NCBI GenBank assembly: GCA_019279435.1
Contig: JAAALK010000079.1
Location: 68,582,330 to 68,646,329, forward strand
Source: Zizania palustris
Taxonomy: Eukaryota > Streptophyta > Magnoliopsida > Poales > Poaceae
Length of the DNA: 64,000 nt
Direction of reading: 5' to 3'
Numbering within the stretch: position 1 is the stretch's first letter; the number at the start of each line of letters is the position of its first letter. This document shows positions 58,685-64,000 of this stretch, one piece after another. Under the pieces are notes generated by a model. That model saw only the letters and a program-made list of their open reading frames with translations, did not search any database and was not told where the DNA came from. A program made the translations under genes and the position numbers.

Positions 58685-59400
58685 ATGGCAAATATTCATG
58701 CTATTCCTAAGGTAAACTCCTAGCATCTTATCCCTTTTGTTTCTTCAACTTTTCCTTGGTTTGCTTTTCCTTATGGCATATTTTCTTCCTTTTTTGTAGA
58801 ATCTGCAAGATCAGATTCTCATCCCTATAGTCACTCACCCTTCAAGTTTCTTTTTGGGTCCTCTCAGCAACCCAGATCCCATTGATTTTATAAACACCGA
58901 GACCCATAGGATTCCCTTTAAGCGTTCCCATGCGCTCCTTCGATTGGGGCTGTGGTTTTGAATATTCTCCTTCCCCCATCCTTGGTTAGCATGACTGATA
59001 CCTTAGGGTATCGACCGTCTATCGTCCCCTTTGGGATGATATTGACATTAGCCACTGCATCGACCTCTCCCTTACCGAGCCATATATAAACGAGCCGATG
59101 TTGGCCGCATCTTACTACTTTTGGTCGGATGCCCTGAATGCTTTCATTTTCGGCCATGGGCCGATGAGCCCTTTCCTGCTTGACGTCCATTTTTTGATCT
59201 ATTTAAACATCGACTCATCAGCCAACCCCTTCTCCTTTCGTTTTCAGCCTTCTTCTCTCCTTGGCGTCACACCAGCCGACATCTGGGACCGCTATATCGC
59301 GAGGCACAATAAGAAAGTTGGCCCCGTGGATATTGTTGAACATATTGCTTCCTTGAACCTCTGGTTGGAAGAATTCATATTTTGCATACTAGCTCTGTGA
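58685..59400 (+). pseudogene. Plant-mobile-domain (aminotransferase-like) gene fragment, antisense in gypsy element
   Basis: ATG 58685 opens MANIHAIPK, a donor follows (AAG|GTAAAC at 58712), and an acceptor TTTTTTGTAG leads to an exon at 58800 in the same phase (NLQDQILIPIVTHPSSFLLG), which ends at TGA 58959. After frameshifts the region 59098-59400 reads YYFWSDALNAFIFGHGPMSP, then HIASLNLWLEEFIFC, the conserved heart of the plant mobile domain found in many plant transposons. Homology breaks off near 59385. It lies antisense to the LTR (copy C), as the Transposase_28-like gene does in the element at 24271. Dead copy; host function unlikely. Confidence 0.6.
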
Positions 59401-60794
59401 AGGATATGCCCAAGAAAATTTAGTGGATCGGAAGTTCCGATAGTGAGTATCGGAAGTTCAGGTTAATTTCTGGTCGCGATACAGAGATCAATTATTACTT
59501 CGAAAGTTCCGATATGGTATCGGAAGTTCCGATGAGCCAGAAGTTCCGATTTGGAACCGTGGGAATTTTGTACTGATCAGAAGTTCCGATATGGTATCGG
59601 AAGTTTCGAGGCGGGCGAGAACAAATTAGATATGTTGCGTGTCGTACTGTGTCAGGAGACCTAAAATACCCTATCGGAAGTTTCGATACAGGATCGGAAG
59701 TTCTGACGTGGGCAAACAGATTGGATCTATTACGGTTTCGGGATAAGCACGACCCAAGGGCCCTCAACCCTATATAAGGAGAGGAGGAGGATGTCTTGGA
59801 TATAGCAATAAGCGGCCTAGATTAGACCTAGCCACCCAAGAGTTCTCTCATCCCCTTCTTGATCTCAAACATTGAGGCCAAAGATCCCTGTCTCTCACGT
59901 GTAGTGCTAGCACGCTGCCGTGGGAGGTACTCCATCCCTATACGTGCGGACTCCGTGGAAACGTTGCTCTAATAGCGACGCTCGTGAACGTCTACATGTG
60001 AACAACTACATCATCTTCATCAATCGGATCGGTGAAGGACGGCAAGGATGAAGCGAGGATAAGCTAGACGCGCTGCTCCAACATCTTCTTCCGCTGCACC
60101 TAGCGCGTTAAGTGCTAGAAGGTAACGATCTATGATCTCACACGCGCATGAGCCTAGGACCATAGGGCGGAAATTTTGAATTTGCCGGCTAGCGTAGCTC
60201 CCCTATTCCCCAATAGTGGTCTTAGAGCCTACGTGCGTAGTGTTCGATCTAGATCCCTCATGTATGGAGATACATGGTGGAAAAACAGAAGGCAATTGTT
60301 GCGATACAGGATTCTGATATTGATCGGAAGTTCCGACAGATCAAAAGTTCTGATGGCAGATCGGAAGTTCCGACCCGCGCGATTTTGAAAAACCGAGCTT
60401 GCTGACCCAGGTTTTTTAGATCCAGAATCCAATCATTAGATTGCTCGCCTAACTTTGTTTTGCAGAGAATGTCATGACTGACATGGCCTTGGTTAAAATG
60501 TGATGTATGAGATGCATGCAATGAATGTAAATTAAATATGGCCTGCATGTCATGGTTATTTACAACCCAAGGTTGATGTAAAATTCATTAAGACTTGCAT
60601 GTCATTTCCGCGGTGGTTCAACCCATGTAATTAGTATAGCCTATGCGAGATTGACTAGTACTCTTCATGGAGGCCAGGAGCACACACTCGATGATGAGAG
60701 CCATGGAGATGGAGATCGCCATGTGAAGAAGGCCATGCTATGTCACAGCTAATATGATTGCCTGTGATGCTTTCTTATGTTCCTGTTAAATGCA
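59397..60794 (+). repeat. LTR-like segment with TCGGAAGTTCCGA palindromes
   Basis: A TATA box (CCCTATATAAGGAG, about 59769) with a leader-like sequence after it, and at least eleven TCGGAAGTT / AGTTCCGAT half-sites at 59420-59715 and 60318-60374. A start at TGTGAAGG (59397) is a guess, and no primer site or partner LTR was found. The reading frames here are repeat artefacts. Confidence 0.4.
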
Positions 60795-63700
60795 GAATAT
60801 CGTGTGCTACAGGTCACGGTTGAGGCCTAGAGTCCATTGAAATAAAAAGTAGAAGACTCCTCTGACAGCCCCGGAACACATTAAAATGTGGAAAACGGTG
60901 TGCTATAGGTTATGGTCGAGCCTAGGAGTCCACTAAAATGAAAAATCAACAGGCTCCTCCGTGACCTCCAGAACACACTAAAAGAACAAAAACCGTGTGC
61001 TATAGTTCGCGGTCGAGGCCAAGAGTCCATTGAAATGAATAAAATATCATACTCCTCCGAGACCCACACGACACCTCGGAAGGGTAAAAATGTGAGCTAT
61101 AGATTACGGTCGAGCCTAGGAGTCTACTCAAATGAAAAAAATAGGAGACTCCTCGGGACACCCAGAACACCCTGAAAGGTTGAAAATTGTGTGCTATAAG
61201 TCAAGGTAAAGGCCAAGAGTGCATTGAATCAAAAAAAATAGTAGACTCCTCCATGACAACGGGACACCTCAGAATGGTAGAAATGTGAGATATAGGTCAT
61301 GGTGAAGGCGAGGAGTCCACCAAAATGAAAAAATAGCATACTACTTCGGGATACCTGGAACATCGTGAAATACCAAAAACAATGTGCTATTGGTCACGAT
61401 CAAGGTCACGAGTTCATTGAAATGAAAAAATAGCAGACTACTACAAGAACCTCGGAACACCCTAAAATGACAAAAACCGTGTGTTATACGTCATGGTCGA
61501 GGCAAAGAGTCCACTAAATCAAAAAAATAGCAGACTCCTCTAGGACCCACGGGACACCCTGGAAGGGTTAAAAATGTGAGCTATAGGTCATGCTCGAGCC
61601 TAGAAATACACTAAAACAAAAAACAACAGACTCTTTCGGGACCCTCGGAACACCCTAAAAGGCCGAAAACCATGTGGTATAGCTCACAGTCGAGGTAAAT
61701 AGTCCACTAAATCAAAGAAATTATCAGACTCCTCTAGGACCCACCGGAACACCTAGAAAGGCCGAAAATCATGTGCTATAGGTGACGGTAGAGGCTAGGA
61801 GTCAAATGAAATGAAAAAATAGCAGACACCTCCTGGACCCTTGAAACCCCCTAAAAGGCCGAATACCATGTGCTATTGGTCACGGTCGAGGCCATGAGTC
61901 CACTGAATTGAAAAAATAACAGACTCGTTTGGGACCGATGGGAAACCTCAGAAGGGTAAAAATGTGAGCTATAGGTCACGATCAAGCCCTAGAGTCCACT
62001 AAAACCAAAAAAAATATTAGACTCCTTCGGGACCTCGAAAAGCCCTAAAAAGTCAAAAACCATGTGGTATAGCTGATGGTCGAGGCCACGAGTATATTTA
62101 ATCAAAAAAATAGCATATTCCTCCGAAACCAACGGGACACCTCGAAACAGGCAAAAACATGAGCTACAGGTCAAGGTCAAGACCAGGAGTTCTCTAAAGC
62201 GAAAAAATATCAGACTCCTCCGTGACCCAAGAAAACCGTGAAAGGCCAAAAAACCGTGTGCTATAGTTCACGATCGAGGCCAAAAGTCCATTGAAATAAA
62301 AAAGTAGAAGACTCCTCTGGGAGCCCCAAGATGCATTAAAATTTGGAAAACGATGTGCTATAGGTTATGGTCGAGGCCAGGAGTCCATTAAAATAGAAAA
62401 CAACAACCTCCGTGACCTCCGGAACACACTAAATGGCCAAAAACTGTGTGCTATAGTTCACGGTCGATGCCAAGAGTTCATTGAAACGAAAAAAATCATA
62501 CTCCTCCGAGACACATGCGACATCTCGGAAGGGCAAAAATGCGAGCTATATATCATGGTCGAGGCCATGAGTCCACTGAAACGAAAAAATAGGAGACTCC
62601 TCGGGACTCCCGGAACACCCTGAAAGGTTGAAAATCATGTGCTATAAGTCATGATAGAGTCCAAGAGTGCACTGAATTGAAAAATAGTAGACTCCTCCAT
62701 GACAACGGGACACCTAAGAGTGGTAAAAACGTGAGCTATAAGTCATGGTGAACGCCAGGAGTCCACCGAAATGAAAACATAGAAGACTCCTCCGGGACAC
62801 CAGGAACATCATGAAATGCCAAAAACAGTGTGCTAATGGTCACGGTCAAGGCCAGGAGTCCATTGAAACGAAAAAATAGCAGACTACTACAGTACCCTCG
62901 GAACACTCTAAAATGACAAAAAACATGTGCTATACGTCACGGTCGGGGCATAGAGTCCACTGAATAAAAAAAATAGAAGACTCCTCCGTGACACATCGGA
63001 AGGGTTAAAAATGTGAGCTATAGGTCACGGCCGAGCCCATAAATCCACTAAAATAAAAAATATCAGACTCCTCTGAGACCCTATGAACACCCTAAAAGGC
63101 CAAAAACTATGTGTTGTAGCTCACCGTTGAGGCAAATAATCCACCGAATCAAAAAAAAATCTAGCTCCTCTAGGACCCACAGGAACACCCTAAAGGCCAA
63201 AAATATGTGCTATTGGTGACGGTAGAGGCGATGAGTCAAATGAAATAAAAAAATAGCAGACACCTCCTGGACCCCTGAAACACCCTAAAAGGCCGAAAAC
63301 CGTGTGCTATTGCTCACGGTCGAGGCCATGAGTTCACTGAATTGAAAAAACTAGCAAACTCATTTGGGACGGATGGAACACCACAGAAGGGTAAAAAATG
63401 TGAGCTATAGGTACCGGTCAAGACCCGAAGTCCACTGAAACAAAAAAATATTAGACTCCTTCTGGACTTTGGAAAACCGTAAAAAGACGAAAATCATGTG
63501 CTAGCTCACGGTCGAGGCCATGAGTCTATTGCATCGAAAAAATAGTAGACTCCTCTAAAACCTATGGGACAACACAAAAGGGGGAAAACGTGATCTATAT
63601 AGGTCACAGTCGAGATCAGGAGTCAACTGAAACGAAAAAATAGCAAAATCCGCTGGGACCCTAGAAAACCCTAAAAGGCAGAAAACCATGTGCTACAAGT

Positions 63701-64000
63701 CGCGATCGAGGCCCAGAGTCCATTGAAATAAAAAAGTAGATGACTCCTCCGGGAGCATCAGAATGCATTAAAATGTGGAAAACGGTGTGCTATAGGTTAT
63801 GGTCGAGGCCAGGAGTCCACTAAAATGAAAAAACAGCAGACTACTCCGCGACCCCTGGAACACACTAAAAGGCCAAAAACCTTGTGCTACAGTTCGCAGT
63901 CGAGGCCAAGAATCCATTGAAACTAAAAAATATCATACTCCTCCGAGACCCATGCGATACCTCGGAAGGGAAAAATGTGAGCTATATATCACGGTCAAGC
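60795..64000. repeat. ~97-bp satellite array with 15-monomer higher-order repeat (runs out of window)
   Basis: About 34 head-to-tail monomers of 95-97 bp, consensus-like blocks GTGTGCTATAGGTCACGG, TCGAGGCCAGGAGTCCACTG, AAAAAATAGCAGACTCCTCC and CCTAAAAGGCCGAAAACC. Monomers fall into type A (GTGCTATA) and type B (AAATGTGAGCTATA). From 60901 the order is AABABAABAAABABA; the same 15-step order repeats from 62356 and begins again at 63788, with matching private sequence variants. No gene in it. Confidence 0.92.

Noticed and set aside
60795..64000. CRISPR-like repeat-spacer pattern
   Set aside because: Units are contiguous tandem monomers without unique spacers, and the genome is a plant.

Overview
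This is plant nuclear DNA, almost certainly from a grass (Poaceae). The evidence is split genes with GT-AG introns whose products match plant families, MITEs of PIF/Tourist, hAT and CACTA type, Ty1/copia and Ty3/gypsy retrotransposons with plant primer-binding sites, and GC-rich first exons. There is no bacterial or organellar gene, no rRNA or tRNA gene that I can recognise, and no CRISPR array. I cannot name the species.

Only three cellular genes are visible, all on the minus strand: the small RNA polymerase I/III subunit RPAC2/AC19 (2038-3139, 3 coding exons plus a 5'-UTR intron), a La-related protein of the LARP1 class (42267-47371, 6 coding exons, 428 codons), and a plastid-type coiled-coil/SLH-like protein of the Arabidopsis At5g23890 kind (51634-56805, 10 coding exons, 918 codons). 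The exon phases of all three close without error, so these models are firm.

Most of the rest is nested transposable elements. Left block (4.7-20.5 kb): a partial gypsy-type LTR, then a decayed minus-strand copia element (5.87-12.3 kb). Its gag holds a plus-strand copia element, whose long LTR carries a solo LTR with perfect ACTTC target duplications, and whose gag holds a gypsy element, which in turn is cut by a minus-strand gypsy-type LTR fragment. Middle block (23.25-39.48 kb): a ~418-bp CACTA miniature element split by a 15.8-kb copia insertion (GCTTA duplications at 23367 and 39172). The 3' LTR of that copia took a non-autonomous gypsy element (24.27-31.48 kb) with no visible pol but with an antisense, intron-containing gene under its own TATA box. 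A later deletion removed the junction between the two retroelements. A TRIM-like miniature LTR element lies at the left edge, a hAT-type element with exact 8-bp duplications at 3446-4635, and a Tourist-like MITE at 40974-41301.

Right end (57.2-64 kb): a gypsy-type 3' LTR with an adjacent antisense plant-mobile-domain pseudogene, an LTR-like segment full of TCGGAAGTTCCGA palindromes, and from 60795 to the window edge a ~97-bp tandem satellite. This satellite is organised as a 15-monomer higher-order repeat of ~1.44 kb, which is the most unusual structure here. A second theme is that several LTR families, unrelated by their ends and primer sites, each carry their own amplified short CG-containing palindromes.
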